A stretch of 64,000 bases of DNA. It comes from Pseudomonadota bacterium. GTDB taxonomy: Bacteria; Pseudomonadota; Gammaproteobacteria; QQUJ01. The translations under genes were made by a program, and so were the position numbers. The stretch covers positions 1 to 64,000 of the forward strand of contig QQUJ01000001.1 of the NCBI GenBank assembly GCA_008501635.1, in the 5' to 3' direction. The notes beneath the pieces are model-generated. The model saw only the letters and a list, made by a program, of their open reading frames with translations. It was not told the DNA's origin and ran no database searches. Positions within the stretch are counted from its first letter, which is position 1; every line of letters starts with the position of its first letter. Shown piece by piece: positions 25,804-33,635 of the stretch.

Positions 25804-26442
25804 ATGTTCTACCGTATCGTTTCAACCCTGCTGGGATATCCAGACGCCACCCTGCGCGAGGCGCTGCCGGAAATTCGCACCGCGATTGCCGCCCAGGGCG
25901 ATTTTTCTCCGGACGAGCGTACCGTCCTCGCCGTTTTCCTTGCGGAGCTTGAAGCATTGGCCTCGGCCGACCCCACGGCCGTGGAAGAAGAGTATGTGCG
26001 CACCTTCGACATGGTGCCGGAGCACAGCCTGCACCTGACGCATCATCTGCTCGGTGAGGACAAGAACCGGGGGCCGGCGCTCATTGATTTGAGCGAGTTC
26101 TACAAGAATTGCGGATTCGAGATCAATACCAGGGAACTACCCGATTTCCTGCCGCTGATGCTGGAATTCGTCTCAATGCTGGAGGCGGGGGAGGACAAGG
26201 TATTTCTTTCTCGCTGGAACAAGGTTCTCAGGCAACTATGCACCAACCTCGAAGAGGCGGGCAGCAGTTATGCCAGGCTGGTGCATCTTGTCGAATCGCG
26301 CAGCTTGCTGGTCGGGCAGGCAGGCGATCCGGTCACACCGGCCGCCACGGTGAAAACGGATCCCTGCCTCGATGATGGCGATTTCGATCCGCCGGTCAAC
26401 TGGGCGGCGCCATCATGCAGCGCCCACCTCCGCTCCTTGTGA
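25804..26442 (+). CDS. narJ: nitrate reductase maturation chaperone NarJ
   Basis: NarJ is a 212-residue cytoplasmic chaperone that holds NarGH until Mo cofactor insertion and membrane docking. It is recognised by its helical body, VRTFDMVPEHSLHLTHHLLG and FYKNCGFEIN, and by its place between narH and narI. A GAGGAG ribosome binding site precedes ATG 25804. Confidence 0.93.
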   Translation: MFYRIVSTLLGYPDATLREALPEIRTAIAAQGDFSPDERTVLAVFLAELEALASADPTAVEEEYVRTFDMVPEHSLHLTHHLLGEDKNRGPALIDLSEFYKNCGFEINTRELPDFLPLMLEFVSMLEAGEDKVFLSRWNKVLRQLCTNLEEAGSSYARLVHLVESRSLLVGQAGDPVTPAATVKTDPCLDDGDFDPPVNWAAPSCSAHLRSL

Positions 26443-26490
26443 GTACACAAGTGAATACAGCCAACCTCGGATATCAAAAAGGAGCCGACT

Positions 26491-27177
26491 ATGGAATTGC
26501 TGCATAACTTCATCTTTGGAGTGTATCCCTACATTGCCACCACCGTGTTTCTGCTGGGCAGCTGGATCCGTTTCGACAATGAGCAATACACCTGGAAGAG
26601 CGATTCCAGCCAGCTTCTGTCGAAAGGCGGTATGCGCTTCGCCAGCAACTTCTTTCATTACGGCATCATCGGACTGTTTCTTGGCCACATTATCGGGCTG
26701 CTGACGCCACACTTTGTATTTCTGGCGCTCGGAATTTCCGACATGACCCATCAGTGGATTGCCATTATCGCCGGCACGGTGTTAGGCGGCGCATGCCTCA
26801 TCGGAGCAGTGTATCTCTGGTTCCGGCGCATGACTAATTCACGTGTGCGTTCAGCCTCACGCTGGATGGACATCAATATCCTGGGCTGGCTGGCCCTGAC
26901 TGCCGCGGCCGGCTTGCTGACCATCCCGACCTCCATCCAGCATGCCAGCGGCGGCAACCCCGAGACGATGCTCAGACTTGCGGAGTGGGTGCAGAGCATT
27001 CTCTATCTACATCCTGATCCGAAGCTGGTCATGGAAGTGAGCCCGGTCTACAAATTTCACATGTTCCTCGGTATGTCGGTCTTTCTGTTCTTGCCGTTCA
27101 CCCGGCTGGTGCATATCTGGAGCGCGCCATTCGGCTATTTCGGGCGTGCATACCAGATTGTGCGCAGCAAGCGCTGA
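26491..27177 (+). CDS. narI: respiratory nitrate reductase gamma subunit NarI
   Basis: This is the cytochrome b subunit that takes electrons from quinol; it has 228 residues and five membrane helices. The haem-ligand histidines are in NFFHYGI and LGHIIGL in the second helix, and in KFHMFLG and RLVHIWS in the last two helices, as in E. coli NarI. RFDNEQYTWKSDSSQLL is the conserved loop after helix 1. AAGGAG precedes the start. It closes the narGHJI operon; no PpiC or narK gene follows. Confidence 0.96.
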   Translation: MELLHNFIFGVYPYIATTVFLLGSWIRFDNEQYTWKSDSSQLLSKGGMRFASNFFHYGIIGLFLGHIIGLLTPHFVFLALGISDMTHQWIAIIAGTVLGGACLIGAVYLWFRRMTNSRVRSASRWMDINILGWLALTAAAGLLTIPTSIQHASGGNPETMLRLAEWVQSILYLHPDPKLVMEVSPVYKFHMFLGMSVFLFLPFTRLVHIWSAPFGYFGRAYQIVRSKR

Positions 27178-27344
27178 CGAACCACCGCCCGCGTGAAACC
27201 TCGGGAAACGTTCAACCGGCAGCGCACTGCTTCAGATCCTCGCAGCGCGACATAGCGTTGGCCATTTCAGCCTAGACGGCTGCCAGGTGCTCTTTTGGTT
27301 GCCAGTACCTGCTTGGCGCGGACGTGCGCTTCACGAATATCGCG

Positions 27345-27572
27345 ATTGCCGGTCGCGCGCGGGAGGCCCTGGAGGACGAAGTGCTGCGTCTGCGCTACCT
27401 GGAGGCCCTGGCGGGCAGTACGGCGGGCGGAGAACTCTTTCCGATGGTGATGCGCGACCTGCTTTTCGTACCGGGGATGCGGGCGCTGCTGCTGGAGAGC
27501 TTTCGCAATCCGGCGCGTTCGCCCGATCTGGCGGCGGCGATAGGGGCGCTGATGCAAGGGGTGGGTGGCTGA
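27345..27572 (+). pseudogene. 3' fragment of the DUF3549 gene
   Basis: The last 75 codons of the DUF3549 gene at 13580-14626 are repeated here almost exactly (LEDEVLRLRYLEALAGSTAG and onward to the same TGA). The N-terminal four fifths are absent, and the upstream 165 bp after narI are unrelated. It is a product of the duplication that brackets the nar block. The 27178-27344 gap holds no gene I can support. Confidence 0.85.
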
Positions 27573-27759
27573 TCAGCGCGTAACGGTGCGCAGATCGGCC
27601 AGCAACTCTCCGTAGATCGCTTCCAGGGCCGTTCCGAAGGCCTGCACCGTACTGTGTACCGTGCGGTCGGCGGCCTCCTGTCGCACCTCATAGCGTTTCG
27701 CAGGGAGCAGTACCTGATGGCCCGCGTCCAGGCTGAACTCCAGTGCGATGTGAACCACG
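27345..27759. repeat. direct repeat copy B (415 bp) flanking the nar block
   Basis: This is the second copy of the 14399-14813 repeat, same orientation. Its right side runs into an intact lipoprotein gene and the lipid transporter operon. Its left side cuts the DUF3549 sequence abruptly. Confidence 0.92.
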
Positions 27760-28181
27760 ATGCGGGTAGTCGTCACCTCGCGTTCGAAACGGATCAGCCG
27801 GCCGTAGAGTTTTTGCTCGGCGCGGCCCTCATCCTGAAAGCGTGAAATCTCGCGGACAGCACCCGCAGCGCCCAGATAGCTGGCCAGGTGATCGCGGATC
27901 AACAGCGTCGGCGAGTCGCTCCAGTGGTGATAGTGGTAGGGACGCAGATCCAGCGGCTGCTCGGGGACGAAATGGAGAAGCGCACGTTCGTGGTAGAGCC
28001 CGTTCGCCCGCAGGCGCGGGATGCCCAACGACCGGGTAATGACCGGGTTGGCTACAGGCGTCGGCCGAGGCTCCGGCAGGCGATAGAAACGCTGTTCGGG
28101 CAGGGCGCCGGAGCCCACGCAACCGGTCAATAAAGCGCCCAGGGTGAGTGGGAGCAGAATGGTGCGGAGAATGCTGTTCAT
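27573..28181 (-). CDS. ABC-transport auxiliary lipoprotein (PqiC/LetC-like)
   Basis: This 202-residue lipoprotein has a signal peptide ending in the lipobox LTGC (Cys21) and then QRFYRLPEP and ALLHFVPEQPLDLRPYHYHHW, typical of the ABC_trans_aux lipoproteins that accompany MCE transporters. It would sit in the outer membrane or periplasm and help move lipid. Its start overlaps the MlaD stop by 4 bp (ATGA), so it is translationally coupled and is the last gene of the operon. Its C-terminal 60 codons lie within direct repeat B. Confidence 0.88.
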   Translation of the reverse strand: MNSILRTILLPLTLGALLTGCVGSGALPEQRFYRLPEPRPTPVANPVITRSLGIPRLRANGLYHERALLHFVPEQPLDLRPYHYHHWSDSPTLLIRDHLASYLGAAGAVREISRFQDEGRAEQKLYGRLIRFEREVTTTRIVVHIALEFSLDAGHQVLLPAKRYEVRQEAADRTVHSTVQAFGTALEAIYGELLADLRTVTR

Positions 28182-29128
28182 TGCGCCGCCTCCGTGGCTT
28201 TGTCGGCGGGTGATTCTCCACTCAGCAGTCGACCGGGATTGTGGCGAATCTCGCGGCTGAATTCGCTGAAGTTGCGGCTGGTGCTCTCCAGATTGTGGAC
28301 GATGCTGTCCATGTTCTGCGAGACGGTACTCAGTGAGTCACGCAGGGTTTCGACCGCCATACGCAGGTCGGTACGATTCTCCGTCACTAACGCGTGAGAT
28401 TCGCTGAGCAGGTTTTCGAGTTGCTTGCCTGCGCCTTGAAATTCGCCGGCGAGTTGTGCCAGGTCACGGGTAATGCGTTCGCTCTGATCGAGCAAGGTGA
28501 CTACCCGCTGACGATTATCGGGACTCATCAGTTTGTTGAGTTCGCCGGCGCTATCGTTGAGGTTGCCAAGCAAACGTTCCACTTCGCTGGTCACCCGGCC
28601 CAGCTTGTCACCCACATCGGTGGCGAGACGGTCGACGTGTTCGTTGAGGTTGGTCAACAAGGGACGGATGCCGTTGCGTGACAGATTCTCCATCTCCAGG
28701 GCGACGCGGTTCATGGTGACGAAGATATCCTGCGGATCAGCCCCGCTCAGCGTGGCGCCCGATTTCAGCTGTTGGGTGCTGCGTCCCTCTTCGATATTGA
28801 CCACTTTGTCCGAAAGCAGCCCGGGGGCAATGATATAGGCGACGCTGTCTTCGGGGATTTTCCAGTCGGAACGGATCGCCAGAGTGAGCCGATAACGCGT
28901 GCGCGCCGCGTCGCGCTGCGGCGTGATGGCCAGCACCTGGCCGATACGAAAACCGCCGTAGGTGACTGCGGTGCCGCTGCGCACGCCCGGCACCTGCTCG
29001 AACAGAGCGTAGTACTGTTCGGCGCTGACATCACGCCCGGTGATACGGAACAGCACCACCAGCAGCAGCCCGAACATGGTCAGGGTGAAGAGGCCGACCA
29101 GAAGATAATTGACGTTGTCGCGTTTCAT
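28178..29128 (-). CDS. mlaD: MlaD/MCE-family lipid-binding subunit
   Basis: The 316-residue protein has one N-terminal membrane helix (NYLLVGLFTLTMFGLLLVVL), one MCE domain (about residues 38-120, with GVRSGTAVTYGGFRIGQV) and a long helical, coiled-coil-like C-terminus (150-300). It is longer than E. coli MlaD (183) and closer to the substrate-binding proteins of PqiB/Ttg2C-like systems with extended helices. It should hold phospholipid in the periplasm. A 232-bp gap without a gene separates it from mlaF upstream, so a secondary promoter may lie there. Confidence 0.9.
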   Translation of the reverse strand: MKRDNVNYLLVGLFTLTMFGLLLVVLFRITGRDVSAEQYYALFEQVPGVRSGTAVTYGGFRIGQVLAITPQRDAARTRYRLTLAIRSDWKIPEDSVAYIIAPGLLSDKVVNIEEGRSTQQLKSGATLSGADPQDIFVTMNRVALEMENLSRNGIRPLLTNLNEHVDRLATDVGDKLGRVTSEVERLLGNLNDSAGELNKLMSPDNRQRVVTLLDQSERITRDLAQLAGEFQGAGKQLENLLSESHALVTENRTDLRMAVETLRDSLSTVSQNMDSIVHNLESTSRNFSEFSREIRHNPGRLLSGESPADKATEAAQ

Positions 29129-29360
29129 CTCGATGAATTTTTATTGTTGCCCAATAAACCCTGTCGCCGCTTATTGAGTGCTCAGACTGCCGGGCACATC
29201 GAAAGCTTCGAAAAGTTGGACTGAAGATACCACAGGCGGGTGCTGGTTGACGGAACCAATCGACGATCAAGCGTTGCCTGCATCTGCAGGTGTTGTCGGG
29301 TATGTCCGATGGTGCCAATCGTTTCGCCGCCTGGCAGGGAGTCGAGCGCGGTCATATCGT

Positions 29361-30164
29361 TTACGGACGTCCTGTCAGACGCCGCAGGTAGGCGTCGACA
29401 TCCGGTTCCAATTCACGCGGCAGGCGGTTGATCAGGCCCTGAATACGTTCGTGATCGGAGTTGCGCACCTCGTCGACACTGCCGGTCAGGAGGATTTCAC
29501 CATGATCGAGCACGGTGATGCGATCGGCGATCTTGAAAGCGCTCTCCAATTCATGGGTCACCACCACGATAGTGATATTGAGCGCACTGCGCAGTTTGAG
29601 GATAAGCTCGTCCAGTTCCGCCGCGGCGACGGGGTCGAGTCCCGCCGAGGGCTCGTCGAAGAAAAGCATTTTCGGATCCATGATCACGGCCCGCGCCAGA
29701 GCGGCGCGCTTGATCATGCCCCCCGAAAGTTCAGCGGGTTTGAGCTTTTCGAAGCCGGCCAGATTGACAATTTCGAGTTTCATGCGGGTCATGATTTCAA
29801 TGGTGTTGCGGTCGAGCCGTGTGTGCTCGCGCAGCGGCATGCTCACATTTTCGCCGACCGTCATCGAGCCGAACAGCGCACCGCCCTGGAAGGCGACCCC
29901 CATCTCCTTGCGCAGGGCATCGAGTTCGCGACCGCTCATGCGGGTGATGTCGCGCCCCAGCAGGCGGATGCTGCCCGATGTGGGATGGGCAAGCCCGAGC
30001 AGATGCCTGAGCAGTGTGCTTTTGCCCGATCCGCTGCCGCCCATGATCACCATGATCTCACCGCGATGAACGGTGAGATTGATCCCTTTGAGGATCTGGC
30101 GTTCACCGTAGTGGGTGACCAGGTCCGTGACTTCGATCAGCGGTTCGCGTGGCGGAATCGTCAT
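29361..30164 (-). CDS. mlaF: MlaF-type lipid ABC transporter ATPase
   Basis: This 267-residue cytoplasmic ATPase has Walker A GGSGSGKST (about residue 42), a Q-loop near VAFQGGALF, the signature LSGGMIKRAALARA, Walker B MLFFDEP and the switch His in VVVTHELES. The FQGGALFGSMTVGENV segment is typical of the MlaF/Mkl group. It lies 10 bp after mlaE. In E. coli, MlaF binds the STAS protein MlaB; here a STAS gene immediately precedes mlaE. Confidence 0.92.
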   Translation of the reverse strand: MTIPPREPLIEVTDLVTHYGERQILKGINLTVHRGEIMVIMGGSGSGKSTLLRHLLGLAHPTSGSIRLLGRDITRMSGRELDALRKEMGVAFQGGALFGSMTVGENVSMPLREHTRLDRNTIEIMTRMKLEIVNLAGFEKLKPAELSGGMIKRAALARAVIMDPKMLFFDEPSAGLDPVAAAELDELILKLRSALNITIVVVTHELESAFKIADRITVLDHGEILLTGSVDEVRNSDHERIQGLINRLPRELEPDVDAYLRRLTGRP

Positions 30165-30174
30165 GCCCCGGTAT

Positions 30175-30963
30175 CTAGCGATTGAGGAAGTAGGTGAAGA
30201 TCATGTCGGAGACCACGATGCCGCTGATGGAGAGCACCACCGCACGGGTTGTCGCACGGCCGACACCCTCGGCACCGCCACGAACCTGAAAACCGTTGGC
30301 CACACCCACCAGCGTGATGATGACTGCAAACACCATACTTTTGACCAGGCCCTGGTAGATGTCCTCCGTGGTCAGCACCTCGAGCGTTTGCGAGCCGTAG
30401 ACGCTTAGCGAGTTGCCCAGTTCGGCGGCGGTAAACACGCCGCCGCCCAGCAGCCCCATGAAGTCGGCGAGTATGGTGAGTGTTGGAACCATGATCAGCA
30501 TCGCCAGCAGCAGGGGAGCAGCAAGATAGCGCACGGGATTGACGCCGATCACCCGTAGCGCATCGATCTCCTGCGACTCATGCATGGTGCCGATGCGCGC
30601 CGTGATCGCCGATCCCGAGCGGCCGGCCACCAGAATGCCAACGATAAGTGGCGCAAACTCGCGCGTCACCGAGAGTGCAATGCCGACCACCACCTGCGCC
30701 TCGGCGCCGAACTTCTTCAATGTTTCGATACCCTGGATTGCGAGCATGATGCCGACGGCGAAGGAGAGTACCGCAACGATGGGGATAGCCTGGACGCCGA
30801 TCTGCATCGCCTCGCGAAAGACACTGTCGAGGCGTACCGCCTGACGTCGCGAAGCGCCGAAAATCAGCCAGTAGAGACACTCGCCCAGCAGCGTGGTGAT
30901 ATAGCCGAGCTCTTCGATCGCCCCGTAGACGCGCCTCCCCAGTTGTTCTACAGCGGTGCGCAT
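30175..30963 (-). CDS. mlaE: MlaE-type permease
   Basis: The 262-residue inner-membrane permease of the MCE lipid transporter has about five helices. Family marks are EFAPLIVGILVAGRSGSAI and GTMHESQEIDALRVIGVNP, the coupling segment, followed by a C-terminal helix ending MIFTYFLNR. Its first base overlaps the end of the STAS gene at 30963, giving tight coupling. The direction of lipid movement cannot be told from sequence. Confidence 0.92.
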   Translation of the reverse strand: MRTAVEQLGRRVYGAIEELGYITTLLGECLYWLIFGASRRQAVRLDSVFREAMQIGVQAIPIVAVLSFAVGIMLAIQGIETLKKFGAEAQVVVGIALSVTREFAPLIVGILVAGRSGSAITARIGTMHESQEIDALRVIGVNPVRYLAAPLLLAMLIMVPTLTILADFMGLLGGGVFTAAELGNSLSVYGSQTLEVLTTEDIYQGLVKSMVFAVIITLVGVANGFQVRGGAEGVGRATTRAVVLSISGIVVSDMIFTYFLNR

Positions 30964-31301
30964 CAGCGTTCCAGAGGTTCCTGAAGCCAGTCGGTAATGG
31001 AGCTGCGGATGGCGAATACCTTGTCGAGCCGCGCCAGATGCAGCACCTGCATGGCGGTATCACTGACGCCGGCCAGCCCGAATACCCGGCCCTGCTCGCG
31101 CGCCAGCTGAAACCCCTCCACCAGGGTTGCAACGCCTGAGCTGTCGATATACTTCACAGCCGAGAGATCGATCAAGACATGTGCGCTGGCACGTACGTGA
31201 TGCAATATCTGCTTGCGAGCCTGTGGCGATTGCTGCAGATCCACATCACCGGTGAGCGCGATGACTGTGAATTGCCCCTCCACGTGTACCGGGTACTCCA
31301 T
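30963..31301 (-). CDS. STAS-domain anti-anti-sigma/MlaB-like protein
   Basis: This 112-residue single STAS domain protein has the phosphorylatable motif IDSSGVATL (Ser54/Ser55) at the start of helix 2, as in SpoIIAA/RsbV. MlaB, the STAS subunit of the E. coli lipid transporter, sits in the same kind of operon. Here the gene lies between an anti-sigma-type kinase gene and mlaE, and its stop overlaps the mlaE start. It could be both: a switch protein phosphorylated by the kinase and a binding partner of MlaF. That double role is inference. TAGGAG precedes the start. Confidence 0.85.
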   Translation of the reverse strand: MEYPVHVEGQFTVIALTGDVDLQQSPQARKQILHHVRASAHVLIDLSAVKYIDSSGVATLVEGFQLAREQGRVFGLAGVSDTAMQVLHLARLDKVFAIRSSITDWLQEPLER

Positions 31302-31340
31302 TGACCTACTCCTACGCTTGTGACCAACAGCCTATCGGAT

Positions 31341-31781
31341 CTAGCCTCCATCGGCTATCGCGGGTGGGTACCGTTTGCGCATTTCCAACACGTTACCGCC
31401 ATCGGGCGGGGGTGCGGGGTAGCGGATTTCGTCCATGATCTTATGGATCAATGACAGACCCAAACCACCGGGTCGCACTTCGGACAAGTCTCGCGGTTGC
31501 AGCGTGCTGGTGTCCACGGTTGGTGCAAAATCGATAATCCGGAACGTGAGCCAACCCGATTCGCGCTCCAGCATCAGCACCATATCGCCCGATCGCTGTG
31601 CCCCGTAGGCGTGCTGAATAACGTTCATACAGGCCTCGTTCACCGCAACCACCAATTGATGCCGCGTATCGCCATCGACCCCGGTCCCTTCCAGCGCGTT
31701 CTGAAGCTGTTCGCGGACGACTTTCAGCGCCGCGGCTTCGGCCGGCACGCGGAGCGTGAGAAGCTGTTCAACCCTGCCCAT
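31341..31781 (-). CDS. RsbW/SpoIIAB-like HATPase serine kinase
   Basis: The 146-residue HATPase_c_2 protein has the N-box VNEACMNVIQHAYG and the G-box RPGGLGLSLIHKIMDEI. These proteins are anti-sigma factors or switch kinases that phosphorylate STAS partners on Ser. Its start lies inside the end of the phosphatase gene (14-bp overlap) and it is followed by the STAS gene, so the three form a classic partner-switching set. No cognate sigma factor is nearby. Confidence 0.87.
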   Translation of the reverse strand: MGRVEQLLTLRVPAEAAALKVVREQLQNALEGTGVDGDTRHQLVVAVNEACMNVIQHAYGAQRSGDMVLMLERESGWLTFRIIDFAPTVDTSTLQPRDLSEVRPGGLGLSLIHKIMDEIRYPAPPPDGGNVLEMRKRYPPAIADGG

Positions 31782-33480
31782 GGTGATTGCCCACCATCAG
31801 TATCGTCATGTCATCGTGCAGCGCCTCGGGTGTGGCGCGCAACTGCTGGACGATTCGCTCCACGCGATCGCGCGGGGCCTGGGATTCCGAGGTGGTGATC
31901 ATCTCCACCAATCCCTTAACGCCTAATGCCTGTCCGTCGATACGCTTCGCTTCGGTGATGCCATCGGAGACGATGACCAGTGTGCCGCCGTCCAGACTGA
32001 CCTCGCCGGCCGGGAAATCCATCCCCGGCACTATTCCCAGGGGTGGTGCCTGAGCACCGAACGACTGCCTCAACTTGGTACCGCGGAACAAAAGCGCCGG
32101 CGGATGGCCGGCATTGGCGATGCGGATGGTGCCCCGCGAGGGGTCATAGAGCCCGGCAATCATGGTAACGAACATGCCGCGAATGGTGGTTTCGCAGATT
32201 TCATCGTTGATCTGGGTGAGCAACTGCGCCGGATCGTGAATGCGTTTACCCAGGCAGCGGAACAGGCTGGTGGTCTTGGCCATCAGCAAAGCGGCGTTCA
32301 TCCCTTTACCGGATACGTCGCCCAGGTTGAAGAAAATTTTGCCGTCGGGCAGGCGGAAAAAGTCGTAGAAGTCACCGGAGAGGTCACGTGCCGGGACATT
32401 GACGCCGACGATCAGCGCATCGTCCAGCGGTGGCGGCAACAGGCTGCGTTGGATCTCGCGCGCCATCTCGATCTCGCGGTCGAGTTCCGCGGCCAACTGA
32501 TCGCGTTCGCGCAGGGTCTGTTCCAGACGCCATGTGAGTTCCTGATAGCTCAGGTTCTCCTCGCTGAGCCGCAGGTTGGCCTCGCGCAGAATGTCCTGGA
32601 AATCGCTTTGCTGGGGAATTGTCAGGCTGAGGGCCGCAGCGGCTTCTTCCACCGTCTCCGGCACCGCTATCAGCAGCTGATCGGCGGTGTGCGAGTCAAA
32701 ATCAAAGTGCTTGCGGAGTAATTTGCGGCACCTGTCGATGACGTGGGTCTTGTCCTCGACCGAATAGACCGCGGCCAGCCAGTCGGCGCAGTAGAGTATG
32801 CGACAACGGGTCTCTATCTCTTCGGGCGCTGCCGTCCCGCAGTGGTGATGCTGGTCGAGCAGGGCGGCTATCTCCTCGGGCAAGCCCCACTGTCGAGCCA
32901 GGTAGGCGGCCACCTGGTCGTGAGTCACGCCGAAGTGCTGCTGTTCAAGCGCGTAGCGGTTGTCGGGATCGGCTGCAAGGATCTCCGGCAATTCCTCCAG
33001 CCGTTCGGGCCAGCGCATGAACATGACCAGCAGGCCGCAGTCCTGAAGCAGCCCAAGGGTAAAGCACTCGTCGGCGTCCTGACCGAGCGCTTTGGCCAGC
33101 AGCCGGGCACTGGTGGCACGGCGTAATGCATCCTCCCAGTGATGCGCGGGATCGAGGCCGGAGATCGCATCCGGACGCAGGGCATCGCGCACGGCGAGGC
33201 AGAGTCCGAGGTTGCGCAACGCCCGGTTTCCCAGCACGGTAACCGCCCGTTTCACCGACGTCACTTCCCTGCCCAGGCCGAAAAAAGGCGTATTGACCAC
33301 GCGCAACAACTCCGCGGTGAGCGTCGCATCCTGGCATGCCAATTCCGCCAGTTCATCGGTGGTGACATCGGCGCGCGTACAGGCCTGAATCAGTGCCATG
33401 GCAGCTTGACGCGGTTGCGGTAGGTCGCGCGGACGAATTTCGCTCAGCAGGTTGAGTGCGGTCGGGTTTTCGGTTGTCAT
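31768..33480 (-). CDS. HDOD-domain PP2C/SpoIIE phosphatase
   Basis: The 570-residue cytoplasmic protein combines an N-terminal HDOD domain (about residues 15-215, with ATLTAELLRVVNTPFFGLG and the RAVTVLGNRALRNL segment), a coiled-coil linker (about 300-350) and a C-terminal SpoIIE/PP2C phosphatase. The phosphatase has the Asp-bearing motifs DLSGDFYDFF and LGDVSGKGMNAAL, and later VIVSDGITEAK. It should dephosphorylate the STAS protein in response to a signal read by HDOD. ATG 33480 was taken; the frame is open to 33522. It is the first gene of the switch/Mla operon and is divergent from the acyltransferase-esterase gene. Confidence 0.88.
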   Translation of the reverse strand: MTTENPTALNLLSEIRPRDLPQPRQAAMALIQACTRADVTTDELAELACQDATLTAELLRVVNTPFFGLGREVTSVKRAVTVLGNRALRNLGLCLAVRDALRPDAISGLDPAHHWEDALRRATSARLLAKALGQDADECFTLGLLQDCGLLVMFMRWPERLEELPEILAADPDNRYALEQQHFGVTHDQVAAYLARQWGLPEEIAALLDQHHHCGTAAPEEIETRCRILYCADWLAAVYSVEDKTHVIDRCRKLLRKHFDFDSHTADQLLIAVPETVEEAAAALSLTIPQQSDFQDILREANLRLSEENLSYQELTWRLEQTLRERDQLAAELDREIEMAREIQRSLLPPPLDDALIVGVNVPARDLSGDFYDFFRLPDGKIFFNLGDVSGKGMNAALLMAKTTSLFRCLGKRIHDPAQLLTQINDEICETTIRGMFVTMIAGLYDPSRGTIRIANAGHPPALLFRGTKLRQSFGAQAPPLGIVPGMDFPAGEVSLDGGTLVIVSDGITEAKRIDGQALGVKGLVEMITTSESQAPRDRVERIVQQLRATPEALHDDMTILMVGNHHGQG

Positions 33481-33635
33481 AGTGTCAGTATGGCGTCCTG
33501 CGTAGGTTTTTCCTGCCTGCACAGCCGGTGAGGAGCAGGGGACTGTTAGGTATCGGCAGGTGACTGGGTCTACTCTATAGGGAACACGCGGTGTAAAGTC
33601 AAAGCACGATCACAGACTATGCGTCAGTCAGAATA

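Noticed and set aside
27178-27344. Minus-strand phrase AEMANAMSRCEDLKQCAAG after narI as a gene
   Set aside because: It has an in-frame stop just before it, is under 20 codons long and has no relative I recognise.
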